Below, one piece after another: positions 7,777-16,325 of a stretch of DNA of 64,000 nucleotides (its first letter is position 1; every line of letters starts with the position of its first letter). Source of the stretch: Collinsella aerofaciens (lineage in GTDB: Bacteria > Actinomycetota > Coriobacteriia > Coriobacteriales > Coriobacteriaceae). The notes below the pieces were generated by a model that made no database searches, was not told the DNA's origin, and saw only the letters and a program-made list of their open reading frames with translations. A program made the position numbers and the translations under genes. The stretch covers positions 70,048 through 134,047 of the forward strand of contig JAPJOH010000002.1 in NCBI GenBank assembly GCA_030826265.1, in the 5' to 3' direction.

Positions 7777-9150
7777 GATACTCAGACCCCAACATATTCC
7801 GATGACGAGCTGACCGCAGCGCTTGCCGAGCACCTGGCGTCGCTCGATTGCGACGACAGCTATCGCGTGGAGCGTGTACTTAAGCGCTCGACCGTTGAAA
7901 CAACCGAGCTCGTGTACTTTGAAGGAACCGGCGGTGGCTCGCTCGGCCCCTTTGTCCGTAAACGCATCGATGCTTCGGCTCAAATCGGCGGGGCATACGA
8001 GCGTCTGTTTGCCGTTCAGCGGGCAGGCAGGCGTTTTGAGCACCTGCCCAGAATCGTCGATTGTCGTCGTGTGGGCGACGAGCTCAACGTGGTTATGGAA
8101 TACATCGAAGGGGAGACGCTCGGGGCGCTGGTGGACCGTCTGGGAGCCACCCCCGATTATGCGCGTGAATTGTATCCTGTCCTTTGCGACGCCGTGGGCG
8201 AGCTCCATGCCGGTTTTGCAATGGCGGGGGAGACGTCGGCGCCGGTGATCCATCGTGACCTCAAGCCGTCGAATATCATCGTGACAGGTGCCAACTATAC
8301 GCCTGATGACGGCCTGACGTTTTCATCGCTGGTGATTATCGACCTGGGGATCGCGCGCGTATGGCACGATGGCGCCGATGCCGACACCGTCAAGTTTGGC
8401 ACGCGACCCTATGCGCCGCCCGAGCAGTATGGGTTTGGGCAGACGAGCGTGCGAAGCGACGTCTACGCACTTGGCGCCCTGTTGTTCTTCTGCTTGACGG
8501 GAGTCGACCCTAAGCCAGGGCTCGACATGCGCGAGCAATGCGAGGCGCGCGGCATTCCCACTCCACTTGCCGATGCCGTCTGCATGTCGATGGCGCTCGA
8601 CCCGGCCAAGCGTTTTGCGAGTGCGGAAGCGTTGGGACGGGCGACGCGCGCGGCATACGATCTGAGTCGCCCCGTGCGGCCTCCTGCGCCGCCTGTCCGA
8701 ACTCCGGCCTCGGAGACGGTGTTGACGCCCCAAGGGCTCCAGAACCCCGCAGGGCCTCCTGGCCCTGCCGCCTCCGCTGCATGCGGCCTGCTCTCTCGCG
8801 TTCCGGAGTCTCTGGGCCGCATTTGGAATACGCTCGTCTGCTTCTCGCTGCTTGTGTTCTTTGCCGGAAGTCACTTTGCCGTCTTTCACCCCACCGGAGC
8901 AAACCAAAGCTACCCGACGTGGCTTCTCATAATCGAGTATTTTTTCTTTGTCGATGGCCTTATGGTGCTTATGCATTTCGCACTGCTCGATAAGCGCCGT
9001 CTTCGTCGGCGATTCGCACTGCTCGACAGCTATCGCGGCAAGAAACTCGCGAAACTCTGGCTCAAGGCATTGGGTGTGCTGCTCCTATGCATGATTGTCA
9101 TAGTCGCGGTTGCCAATGCGACCGGCGTCGTCGATACCTCCGCTACCTAA
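7774..9150 (+). CDS. Membrane-anchored serine/threonine protein kinase
   Basis: Hanks-type kinase of 458 residues. The beta-3 lysine is probably K63 in FVRKRID; the catalytic loop is HRDLKPSN at 160-167; the metal motif is DLG (190-192) instead of DFG; and FGTRPYAPPEQ marks the activation segment. A Pro-rich linker (about 335-365) leads to C-terminal hydrophobic segments TLVCFSLLVFFAG, WLLIIEYFFFVDGLMVLMHF and LGVLLLCMIVIVAVA, so the kinase domain is cytoplasmic and tail-anchored, without PASTA repeats. ATG 7774 was chosen for the likely leaderless start; an upstream GTG at 7744 is in frame but lacks a site. It ends at a shared terminator with the converging gene. Confidence 0.88.
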   Translation: MDTQTPTYSDDELTAALAEHLASLDCDDSYRVERVLKRSTVETTELVYFEGTGGGSLGPFVRKRIDASAQIGGAYERLFAVQRAGRRFEHLPRIVDCRRVGDELNVVMEYIEGETLGALVDRLGATPDYARELYPVLCDAVGELHAGFAMAGETSAPVIHRDLKPSNIIVTGANYTPDDGLTFSSLVIIDLGIARVWHDGADADTVKFGTRPYAPPEQYGFGQTSVRSDVYALGALLFFCLTGVDPKPGLDMREQCEARGIPTPLADAVCMSMALDPAKRFASAEALGRATRAAYDLSRPVRPPAPPVRTPASETVLTPQGLQNPAGPPGPAASAACGLLSRVPESLGRIWNTLVCFSLLVFFAGSHFAVFHPTGANQSYPTWLLIIEYFFFVDGLMVLMHFALLDKRRLRRRFALLDSYRGKKLAKLWLKALGVLLLCMIVIVAVANATGVVDTSAT

Positions 9151-9154
9151 AAGA

Positions 9155-9177
9155 AAAGGACCCCATTGGGGCCCTTT
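9155..9177. terminator. Bidirectional terminator between convergent genes
   Basis: AAAGGACCCC (9155-9164) pairs with GGGGCCCTTT (9168-9177) around a 3-base loop, with A and T tails on both sides. It serves the kinase gene and the converging secreted-protein gene. Confidence 0.7.
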
Positions 9178-9187
9178 GCAGTTGCAC

Positions 9188-10321
9188 TTAGATGCGGTTC
9201 ATCTGAGCGGCGACTTTGTTGTACCAGTCCTGCCACGTGGGCGGGCAGTACTTTTTGGCCGCTGCCGGGGTAAGGGTGGAGCCGTAGTTGGCGCCCAGAT
9301 AGGCAACGTGAGCGGAGATGCCCTCGCTCCAGCTGCCAAAGCTGCGCCAACCGCCGCCACGTGCACTCCAGCCCCAGGCGTTGTAAGAATTGGCGCAATA
9401 AGCACCCTTGGTGCTCTCGATGCAGGCGATGGCGGGGGACCAACGGGGGTCGACACCGGTATTCCAAGCGGCGACGGCAAAGTTATAGCCCTGGCCTGCC
9501 ATGGGGGAGCCGGCGAGATAATTGTCGATGCGGCCTGTCCACTCATTAATGAACGAATCGTAATCGGAGCTACCAGTATTGGAGCTGTTCACCGTGGTGT
9601 CGATGGTGGTGTTGGTGTTGGTGGCCTGGCTGCTGGAATTGCTGCCGCTTACGCCCTCGCCCGAGAGCTTCTCGGCGGCAGCGGCCTTATCGGCCTCAAG
9701 CTTGGCAAGCTCGGCGGCATTTTCCTGCTCGGCTTTTGCCTGTGCCTCGCTGCGGAGCTGCTGGGCCTGTGCCAGCGCATCCTCGGCGTTTTTCTGCTCT
9801 GCCTCAAGCTGTGACTTGGCCTGCTGGAGCTCAGCCTTGTTCTGCTCGAGTTCGGTTTGCATGTTATTGAGCTGTTCGATCTCGTCGACGCTCGAGCTCG
9901 TGATCTGGTTGGTGTATTTGCAGGTCGTGATGAACTCACCCAGGCTCTGTGCGTTGACCAGGAAGCTCACGATGGGATTGGTGCCCTTCTGATACTTGTA
10001 CAGATCGCGCATGGCGGAGCTTGCCTTGGCCTGCTGCTCGGGAAGCTTGGCCTCGATTTCCTTGATGCTTGCCTCATTGGAGTCAATCTGCTTTTGCAGG
10101 TCATCGAGTTTGGTGCGGGCGTCGTTGTAGGCGCTCGTGGCGGCTTCGATCTTCTGCTGGGCTGCGGAAAGCTGGTCCTGCGTTGCCTGCGAGGCGGCAT
10201 ACGCCGCAACGGGGGAGAGCATCGGCGTGGCCGTCAGCGCAACGGCGAGCACGGCGCTCGTGATGATACGAGCCGGCTTCGACGCAATGAACGCTGCGGT
10301 GCGATGATTCGAATGCTGCAT
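9188..10321 (-). CDS. Secreted coiled-coil protein with C-terminal lysozyme/glucosaminidase-like domain
   Basis: A 377-residue exported protein: Sec signal peptide (cleavage near VAAYAAS, about residue 43); a long coiled coil (about 45-225: QLSAAQQKIEAATSAYND, DLQKQIDSNEASIKEIEA, then a Glu/Gln/Ala-rich stretch) like those of PcsB and NlpC/P60 proteins; a Ser/Thr/Asn linker; and a C-terminal domain with AVAAWNTGVDPRWSPAIACI, GAYCANSYNAWGW and YCPPTWQDWYNKV resembling muramidase/glucosaminidase folds. The role is probably peptidoglycan remodelling. Start ATG 10321 has AGAGGGA 6 nt upstream; an in-frame TTG at 10336 is less likely. Confidence 0.8.
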   Translation of the reverse strand: MQHSNHRTAAFIASKPARIITSAVLAVALTATPMLSPVAAYAASQATQDQLSAAQQKIEAATSAYNDARTKLDDLQKQIDSNEASIKEIEAKLPEQQAKASSAMRDLYKYQKGTNPIVSFLVNAQSLGEFITTCKYTNQITSSSVDEIEQLNNMQTELEQNKAELQQAKSQLEAEQKNAEDALAQAQQLRSEAQAKAEQENAAELAKLEADKAAAAEKLSGEGVSGSNSSSQATNTNTTIDTTVNSSNTGSSDYDSFINEWTGRIDNYLAGSPMAGQGYNFAVAAWNTGVDPRWSPAIACIESTKGAYCANSYNAWGWSARGGGWRSFGSWSEGISAHVAYLGANYGSTLTPAAAKKYCPPTWQDWYNKVAAQMNRI

Positions 10322-10384
10322 CCAGTCCCTCTGCAATCAATCGTAGGTTATGGTTCGAACGGTATTCTACTACTGCTTTCGACC

Positions 10385-10428
10385 TCAACTTGAACCTTAA
10401 AGGTTCCAAAGGGTCAAGTTGAACTTGA
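10385..10428. promoter_or_regulatory. Nested palindromes in the 10322-10555 gap
   Basis: TCAACTTGA (10385-10393) is mirrored by the perfect odd palindrome TCAAGTTGAACTTGA (10414-10428), and a third palindrome AACCTTAAAGGTT lies between them. The pattern resembles MerR-type operators and lies 64-107 bp upstream of the secreted-protein gene. A related CTCAA/TTGAG arrangement occurs at 63875-63900. Confidence 0.45.
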
Positions 10429-10555
10429 GGCTTTGGCTTTGACCTGCAGTTATGATGAATTGTTGAGAAACCATAGAGTTCAACTTTAACGTTACGGCAC
10501 CCTATTGCAACGGGATTCTTGGCTGTAAAAGCTACTTCAACGTGGGATTTTGCAA

Positions 10556-11188
10556 CTACAGGGTTCCTTCGCGACGAGCCTGCTCCACCTCTTTGAGTGC
10601 GTCGGCGGGAGTGAAGGAACAGGTGCCATCGCCGAGCTTGACCACCTGTATGTCGTCGCCGGTATGGGCTTCTCCGCCTTGTAGCACCACGCCGAAAATG
10701 CCCTCGTGGGGAAAGATACAGTCGCCGGCGAGATAGTAGATGGCACAGCGGGTGTGGCAGACCTTGCCGATCTGACTGATTTCGACCAGGACATCGTTGC
10801 CAATCTTGAGCTGCGTTCCCAGGGGGAGCGAGAGCAGGTTGATGCCCTGGGTTGTGAAGTTCTCGCCAAAGTCGCCCTCGTGCACATCGAGCCCGCGCGC
10901 CTGCGCCGTCTGGATAGACTCTGCAGCTAAAAAGGAAACCTGGCGGTGCCAATGCCCGGCGTGCGCATCGGAGGCGAGGCCAAACTGCTCGATGACGGTG
11001 TCGTGCCCGTCGGCGACGGGTGACTTACGCGTGCCTTTGTGCTCCGACGTGTTGATTGAGACGATACGGGCAGGCCCGTTGTAAGCATCGTTTGCGGTGC
11101 GTAGGGGAGCTGCCGTCTGGGCACGATCTGCAAGTTCGCGCTTGGCGGCGTCAATGATGGGGTTGTTGATCGGATGAGCCTGGGGCAC
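10556..11188 (-). CDS. MOSC-domain protein
   Basis: A 210-residue protein of the MOSC fold, found in sulfurated-molybdenum-cofactor enzymes and stand-alone proteins of the YiiM/MoaC-associated type. It contains GPARIVSINTSEHKGTRK, DAHAGHWHRQVSFLAAES, GDFGENFTTQGINL, the conserved-cysteine segment GKVCHTRCAIYYLAGDCIFP and EGIFGVVLQGG. It begins with GTG (11188-11186) behind AAAGGTG. No molybdopterin genes adjoin it, so the substrate is unknown. Confidence 0.82.
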   Translation of the reverse strand: MPQAHPINNPIIDAAKRELADRAQTAAPLRTANDAYNGPARIVSINTSEHKGTRKSPVADGHDTVIEQFGLASDAHAGHWHRQVSFLAAESIQTAQARGLDVHEGDFGENFTTQGINLLSLPLGTQLKIGNDVLVEISQIGKVCHTRCAIYYLAGDCIFPHEGIFGVVLQGGEAHTGDDIQVVKLGDGTCSFTPADALKEVEQARREGTL

Positions 11189-11322
11189 GGTGCACCTTTC
11201 GACGGGGCGGGCTACATGTTGAATCCTACAACAACGGTAGGTTCATTGCCCATTGTCATACAACGGTGGGCGCCGTCTTCGTGCTGGACGATTACGTCGA
11301 TTGCCATAGATACGGTGGAGCT

Positions 11323-11352
11323 TTGGGCGCCGGTGGCTTGGCACGCTAGAAT
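11323..11352 (+). promoter_or_regulatory. Promoter of the ligase-racemase pair
   Basis: TTGGGC (11323-11328), an 18-bp spacer and TAGAAT (11347-11352), 57 bp before the start codon. Confidence 0.45.
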
Positions 11353-11408
11353 AAATCAGTTGCGCAAAGACCGCCCGTTGTGTGGGCAGTTCATGATAGG
11401 AAGTTTCC

Positions 11409-12665
11409 ATGGCATTGCAATTTACAGAGCGCGAGTTCATTCCCGTGCTGCTCGGTGGCGACATCAACGCCTATTCGGTGGCGCGCGCCTTCTACGAGGA
11501 GTACCAGGTCAAGAGTCTGGTCTTTGGCAAGTATCAGACGGGTCCCGCGTACCGCAGCCAGATTATCGACTACACGCCCAACGTGGATATCGACACCATG
11601 CCCGTGATGCTCAAAACCGTCAACGGCATTGCCCAAGCGCATGCCGACAAGACTATTGTCCTTGTGGGCTGTGGCGACAACTATGTCGCTCTCGTGGCTC
11701 AAGCCAAGGATGCCCATGAGTTGGCGGATAACATCGTCGCGCCTTACGCTCCCTATAGCATGCTTGAGCAGTGCCAGAAGAAGGAGATCTTCTACGAGCT
11801 GTGCGAGAAGCATGGCGTGCCCTATCCGCACACCTTTACCTTCACCATGGCGATGCTGAACGCCCAGGGTGAGGCGCCTGCCGAAGTGCTCGACCAGATC
11901 GATTTTCCTTACCCGATGATTCTGAAGCCTTCTGACGGCATCATGTGGTGGCAGCATGAGTTCGAGGGCCAGAAGAAGGCCTATGAGATTGCCGACCGCG
12001 CCGAGCTGGAACAGGTCATTCGCGATTCGTATGCCAGCGGCTACACCGACGACCTGATCTTGCAGGATCGCGTGCCCGGCAACGACGAGTACATGCGCGT
12101 GCTCACCAGCTATTCCGACCGCAACGGCAAGGTCCGCATGATGTGCCTGGGTCACGTGCTGCTCGAGGAGCATCAGCCCCACGGTGTCGGCAACCATGCC
12201 TGTATCATTACCGAGCCCAATGACGAGCTCATGGGCGGCGTGCGCAAGCTGCTCGAGGACCTGAACTTTGTAGGTTATTCCAACTTTGACGTTAAGTACG
12301 ACGAGCGCGACGGCTCGTTTAAGTTCTTCGATTTCAACACGCGCCAGGGCCGCAGCAACTACTACGTTACCAACAGCGGCTTTAACGTTGCCAAGTATGT
12401 GGTGGACGAGTATGTGTTCGACCGCCCGTTTGAGTCGGAGTTTGTGACGGCACAGGACGAGGCGCTGTGGATGGTCGTTCCCATGGGCGTCGTCGACAAG
12501 TACGTCAAGGATCCCGAGCTGCGCGCTAAGGTGCATCGCCTGGACAAGGAAGGCAAGGGCGCCGACCCTTCGTTTATGAAGGGCGACTTTGTCTTTAATC
12601 GCTGGCTGCGCATGTGGCACACCAAGCTGCGCCACTTTAAGCTGTTCAAGACGTATTACAAGTAG
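11409..12665 (+). CDS. ATP-grasp carboxylate-amine ligase, probable D-aspartate ligase
   Basis: A 418-residue ATP-grasp enzyme. ATP-binding features are PYPMILKPSDGIMWW (K173), DLILQDRVPGNDEYMR and the metal-binding FDFNTRQGRSNYY (307-319). Length and motif order match the Enterococcus faecium D-aspartate ligase Asl(fm), about 419 residues, which loads D-Asp on the third residue of peptidoglycan stem peptides. Directly downstream is an aspartate/glutamate-type racemase, the same pairing as in Enterococcus. Together they would build D-Asp interpeptide bridges. A different D-amino acid substrate cannot be excluded. Confidence 0.8.
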   Translation: MALQFTEREFIPVLLGGDINAYSVARAFYEEYQVKSLVFGKYQTGPAYRSQIIDYTPNVDIDTMPVMLKTVNGIAQAHADKTIVLVGCGDNYVALVAQAKDAHELADNIVAPYAPYSMLEQCQKKEIFYELCEKHGVPYPHTFTFTMAMLNAQGEAPAEVLDQIDFPYPMILKPSDGIMWWQHEFEGQKKAYEIADRAELEQVIRDSYASGYTDDLILQDRVPGNDEYMRVLTSYSDRNGKVRMMCLGHVLLEEHQPHGVGNHACIITEPNDELMGGVRKLLEDLNFVGYSNFDVKYDERDGSFKFFDFNTRQGRSNYYVTNSGFNVAKYVVDEYVFDRPFESEFVTAQDEALWMVVPMGVVDKYVKDPELRAKVHRLDKEGKGADPSFMKGDFVFNRWLRMWHTKLRHFKLFKTYYK

Positions 12666-12749
12666 ATGAGCGCGGCGCCCGTCCGGTTTGCTTCGGGCGG
12701 GCGCGGGTATGATACGCGCAATTGCGCAAGCGTCACCAAGGAGGCGGCG

Positions 12750-13496
12750 ATGGAAAAGCTGGGAGTTATCGGCGGTATGGGCGCCGAGGCCACGTCGTAT
12801 TACTACGACCAGGTGGTGCGTCATACGGCTGCTGCCTGCGATCAGGAACATATCGACATGGTGATGCTCTCCAAGTCGACCATGCCCGACCGCACGTTGG
12901 CCATTAAGACCGGCGAGCATGCCAAGCTGCTGGCGACCATGAAAGAGTGCGCCCAGGCACTCGAGTCGCTGGGCTGTGCGCACATTGCCATTCCCTGCAA
13001 CACGTCGCACTACTTCTACGACCAGATCCAGTCGTTTACGAAGGTGCCGATTATCCACATGCCGCGTGAGTCGGTGCGCTATGCTCTGGCCGGTGCGGTG
13101 ATGGGGGAGTGCGAGTTCGATCCCAACCTGAGTATGCCGGCCGAGCCGGTGCACAAGATTGGCATTATGGGAACCGATGGCACCGTGGGCGCGGGCGTCT
13201 ACGGCCGCGAATGTAAGGCTGCGGGTGTTGAGGTTGTCTATCCCAGCGAGAAACGTCAGAACGATGTGATGTCGCTTATCTACGATGATGTGAAGGCCGG
13301 GCGTGAGCCCGATATGGATAAGTTCGACCGTGTGATGTGGGAGTTTGCCCGTAGCGGCTGCGACCGCGTCATTCTGGCCTGCACCGAGCTCTCGGTGCTG
13401 CAAAAGTACCGAGAGATGCCCGAGATCACCCTCGACGCCATGGACGTCTTGGTACGCGAATCCATCATTCGCAGCGGCGCCCCCTACCGCCAATAG
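12750..13496 (+). CDS. Aspartate/glutamate-type amino-acid racemase
   Basis: A cofactor-independent two-cysteine racemase of 248 residues. The catalytic cysteines are in IPCNTSHYF (C83) and ILACTELSVL (C211), with a GVIGGMGAEAT start typical of aspartate racemases. ATG 12750 follows an AAGGAGG site, and a TATGAT -10 candidate lies about 40 bp upstream, so it may also be transcribed alone. It probably supplies the D-amino acid used by the preceding ligase. A GC-rich hairpin (near 12672-12702) separates the two genes and could attenuate read-through. Confidence 0.88.
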   Translation: MEKLGVIGGMGAEATSYYYDQVVRHTAAACDQEHIDMVMLSKSTMPDRTLAIKTGEHAKLLATMKECAQALESLGCAHIAIPCNTSHYFYDQIQSFTKVPIIHMPRESVRYALAGAVMGECEFDPNLSMPAEPVHKIGIMGTDGTVGAGVYGRECKAAGVEVVYPSEKRQNDVMSLIYDDVKAGREPDMDKFDRVMWEFARSGCDRVILACTELSVLQKYREMPEITLDAMDVLVRESIIRSGAPYRQ

Positions 13497-13502
13497 CCCT
13501 TA

Positions 13503-13594
13503 ACCTGCCAAAAAGGGACAGGTATATTTTGGTAGGTTTTTATCTGGGGAAACAGTAAAGGCCTCGGCTCGTTTGGTGCGAGCCGAGGCCTTTT
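13503..13594. terminator. Double terminator between convergent racemase and ecfT genes
   Basis: The first hairpin pairs AACCTGCCAAAA (13503-13514) with TTTTGGTAGGTT (13528-13539), followed by T residues. The second is a perfect 12-bp stem GGCCTCGGCTCG (13560-13571)/CGAGCCGAGGCC (13579-13590) with an A-run before and TTTT after, so it works both ways. Confidence 0.85.
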
Positions 13595-13622
13595 GCGTTG
13601 GGTGGTTGCTGTCGGTGGTGAA

Positions 13623-14369
13623 CTAGAACAGGAAGCCGATGGCGATGAGGGCGATGCTGACGATGAGCACGGCGATGTCCAGGCCCTTGATGGGGTAGCG
13701 CTTGTACGAGCTGGCGCGTGTACGCAGATAGAAGCCGCGCTGTTCTGCCGCCAAGGCTGTGGCATCGGTCTTGCCCACGCTCGAGATGAGCAGTGGCACG
13801 CACAGTGGCAGCATGAGTTTGAGCTTCTTGATGGGGTTCTTGGTGTCGTACTCGACGCCGCGCGCGGTCTGCGCCTCCATGATGGCATTCATCTCTTGGC
13901 CAAACACCGGCACAAAACGCAGTGCCGTGGTAAAGGTGAAGGCGTAGCGATACGGTACGTGCAGTACCTCGACGCAGGCGTTGGCAAGGTCGTTGAGCTT
14001 GGTCACCATAAGCATGAGTATGAGTGGCAACGCTACGCCCAGCAGGCGCAGGCAGGCCTTAGATCCGGTGATGAGGCCGGTATCGGTAACGAAACCCCAC
14101 ACCACGTTGCCGTCACGCATAAATGCCAACTGCAGCACCAGCATGATAAGTGCGAGCGGAATCAGCAGCTTGAGCAGCGAGAACAGGCGATCGACGACGT
14201 CGGCGTAGGCGCCCAGCGCAAGGGTGAGTGCCAAAAAGCCCAACAGCGCCACGTAGGTGTCGGACAAGAAGATGCCGACGATGATGGCGGCGGCGAGGCC
14301 CAGTTTGACGACGGGGTTCAGGCGATGCAGCAGCGTGTCACCCGGCATGTAGTCGATGACGTTAACCAC
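13623..14369 (-). CDS. ecfT: ECF transporter transmembrane component EcfT
   Basis: The integral-membrane coupling subunit of an energy-coupling-factor transporter. About six hydrophobic segments surround two cytoplasmic coupling helices with Ala-Arg-Gly-type motifs, MEAQTARGVE and ALAAEQRGFY. It follows and overlaps ecfA. Two starts are possible: ATG at 14402, overlapping ecfA by 41 nt, or GTG at 14369, overlapping by 8 nt and preceded by AAGGAG; I prefer the GTG (248 residues). Confidence 0.9.
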   Translation of the reverse strand: MVNVIDYMPGDTLLHRLNPVVKLGLAAAIIVGIFLSDTYVALLGFLALTLALGAYADVVDRLFSLLKLLIPLALIMLVLQLAFMRDGNVVWGFVTDTGLITGSKACLRLLGVALPLILMLMVTKLNDLANACVEVLHVPYRYAFTFTTALRFVPVFGQEMNAIMEAQTARGVEYDTKNPIKKLKLMLPLCVPLLISSVGKTDATALAAEQRGFYLRTRASSYKRYPIKGLDIAVLIVSIALIAIGFLF

Positions 14370-16113
14370 GGTGGACCATCTCCTTGGTAATTCGAACGAC
14401 ATCGGAGACCTCGCTCACCTGCGCAAAAGCGGTCGAGACGGAAGATGCCAGACGGCGCGAGAGCTCAATAACCTGGGGAGGCTCCACGTAGGCACGCCGC
14501 ATGAGATCGATGTTCGAGAATAGCTCGTGCGTGCGGCCGCGGTCGAGGATGCGACCGTCGGCCATTACCACAATGCGCTCGGCAAAATCCGAGACGACTT
14601 CCATATCGTGGCAGACCATGATAACGGCGCAACCGCGCTCGGCCATGGTGCGCACCGTTTCCATGACGGTCATGCACTCGCGGTAATCAAGGCCGCTCGT
14701 GGGCTCGTCGAGCACGACGATCTTGGGCTCAACCACTACGACGGAGGCGAGCGCCACCATTTGTCGCTGGCCGCGCGAAAGCGAGAAAGGCGCCTCGTCG
14801 GCGGGCAGGCCAAAGCGGTCGATGACGAGCTGGGCACGACGCAGGGCCTCGGTGCGGTCGATGCCGGCAAGCTCCAGGCCAAAAGCGACCTCGTCGAGCA
14901 CGGTATCCTTGCAGATCTGGCGGTCGGGGTTTTGGAAGAGCGTTGCGACCTCGCGGGCGATGCGGCTCGTGGGAACGGCTGCGGTATCCAGCCCCGTAAC
15001 GCGCACGCTGCCCGAGGCGGGTTTAAGCAAGCCCGTGAGCAGTTTGGTAAGCGTGGTCTTGCCGGCGCCGTTTTGGCCGACAATGCCCACGAGCTCGCCA
15101 GGGTAGAGCGTCAGACTAAGGTCGTGTACGGCGGCGCCGCCATTGGGATAGGCAAACTCAACATGATCGAAGGTGAGCACGGGTTCGGCGTCCTTGGCAT
15201 GAGGGCGCAACGACGGTGCATGCGGGGAACCGGCGGGCGCCTGGGCTTCGATAGCCGCGCGTGCGGGGTCGACGATGCCCGAAATCAGGCACTCGGCCTC
15301 ATCGACATCCAAGCAAGGGGTACCGCTTACTAGACCATCGGTTTCGAGGCTATTGAAGATACGCGTGACGCGAGGGCAGTCGACGCCGATGGCACGAAGC
15401 TCGTCGGTATGCGCGAAGACCTCGTGTGGCTCGCCCTGCAGCGCGATTTCGCCATGGTTGAGCACGAGCACGCGGTTGCAGTACTCCGAGAGCAGGGCGA
15501 CCTTTTGCTCAACGACGACGATGGTGATTCCAAGTGTGCGGTTTGCCTCACGCAGCGTCTCGAAGACCAACGTGGAGCTGGCGGGGTCGAGTGCCGCGGT
15601 GGGCTCGTCGAGAACCAAGACGCGCGGACGCATGGCGAGGATGGCGGCGATGGCTACCTTTTGCTTCTGTCCGCCCGAGAGGGTGGCGATCTCGCGGTCG
15701 CGCAGGTCGCTGATGCCGACGGTCTCGAGCGTTTCGCTCACGCGCTGCTCGATCTTGTCGTGGGGAACGCCAAAGTTCTCGAGGCCAAAGAGCATCTCGT
15801 CCTCGACGATCGAAGCGACCATCTGCGTGTCGATATCCTGCAGCACGCTGCCGACGATTTGCGACACGTCGGTCAGCGAGACCTCGCAGGTGTCGTGGCC
15901 GTCAACCATGACGGACCCAAAGAACGTGCCGGTGTAGTGGTGGGGCACGGCACCTGACAGGCAGGCGGCAAGCGTGGACTTGCCGGCGCCCGAGGGCCCG
16001 ATGATGCCGATGAAATCTCCCTTGTTCACGCTGAGCGAAATGTGGCTGAGCGTCTGCTCGGTCTGCGTGCCATAGGAGAACGAGACATCGTCGACGTTGA
16101 TGATCGTTTCCAT
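14362..16113 (-). CDS. ecfA: Fused two-domain ECF transporter ATPase (EcfA1-EcfA2)
   Basis: A 583-residue protein with two ABC ATPase domains that would power an ECF importer with EcfT. Domain 1 has Walker A GPSGAGKST (39-47), signature LSGGQ (145-149) and Walker B VLVLDEPTAALDP. Domain 2 (about 310-583) has GQNGAGKTT (346-354), VVLDEPTSGLD, and a degenerate signature LSRGQ (445-449). They are joined by an Ala/Pro-rich linker near residue 290. Start ATG 16113 has GAAAGGT upstream. The same strand and order (S component, fused A, then T) suggest a dedicated transporter for the S component at 16326-16898. Confidence 0.93.
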   Translation of the reverse strand: METIINVDDVSFSYGTQTEQTLSHISLSVNKGDFIGIIGPSGAGKSTLAACLSGAVPHHYTGTFFGSVMVDGHDTCEVSLTDVSQIVGSVLQDIDTQMVASIVEDEMLFGLENFGVPHDKIEQRVSETLETVGISDLRDREIATLSGGQKQKVAIAAILAMRPRVLVLDEPTAALDPASSTLVFETLREANRTLGITIVVVEQKVALLSEYCNRVLVLNHGEIALQGEPHEVFAHTDELRAIGVDCPRVTRIFNSLETDGLVSGTPCLDVDEAECLISGIVDPARAAIEAQAPAGSPHAPSLRPHAKDAEPVLTFDHVEFAYPNGGAAVHDLSLTLYPGELVGIVGQNGAGKTTLTKLLTGLLKPASGSVRVTGLDTAAVPTSRIAREVATLFQNPDRQICKDTVLDEVAFGLELAGIDRTEALRRAQLVIDRFGLPADEAPFSLSRGQRQMVALASVVVVEPKIVVLDEPTSGLDYRECMTVMETVRTMAERGCAVIMVCHDMEVVSDFAERIVVMADGRILDRGRTHELFSNIDLMRRAYVEPPQVIELSRRLASSVSTAFAQVSEVSDVVRITKEMVHRG

Positions 16114-16131
16114 GGATACCTTTCATAGTCA

Positions 16132-16175
16132 TTGGGGACGTTCTTAAATGACCAGTCGTTTAAGAACGTCCCCAA
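16132..16175. repeat. Inverted repeat with TTGGGGACG arms
   Basis: TTGGGGACGTTCTTAAA (16132-16148) pairs perfectly with 16159-16175, a 17-bp stem with a 10-base loop, just upstream of the ecfA start. A TGGGGACG-armed hairpin also occurs at 63714-63778. Confidence 0.7.
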
Positions 16176-16218
16176 AAGCTCGTTGTTTGGGACAGTCTTT
16201 GGTGGTGAAGCACGGAGA

Positions 16219-16319
16219 CGGCTTTACGAGGGGCCCCAGGTTGGCGCGAAAGAGGAGCGAAGCGTACTTGGGTACGCGAGCGACGAATTAACGCCAAGAT
16301 GGGGTGGCTCGTAAAGCCG
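16219..16319. repeat. Structured inverted-repeat element, family A-like copy 3
   Basis: CGGCTTTACGAG (16219-16230) pairs with 16308-16319. Inside it, CCCC/GGGG and TTGGCG/CGCCAA extend the stem, and an apical hairpin pairs CGTAC with GTACG. The loop flanks GAAAGAGGAG and CGACGAATTAACG closely match GAAAGAGGAG and CGACGATTGAACG in the element at 34-152. It lies between ecfS and ecfA and would be part of that transcript. Confidence 0.5.
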
Positions 16320-16325
16320 AGCGGG

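Noticed and set aside
10332..10366. tRNA-like GGTTCGAAC segment
   Set aside because: No cloverleaf arms or acceptor stem around it.
11391..13493. 700-codon minus-strand frame over the ligase and racemase genes
   Set aside because: Antisense shadow; the plus-strand genes have clear catalytic motifs and ribosome sites.
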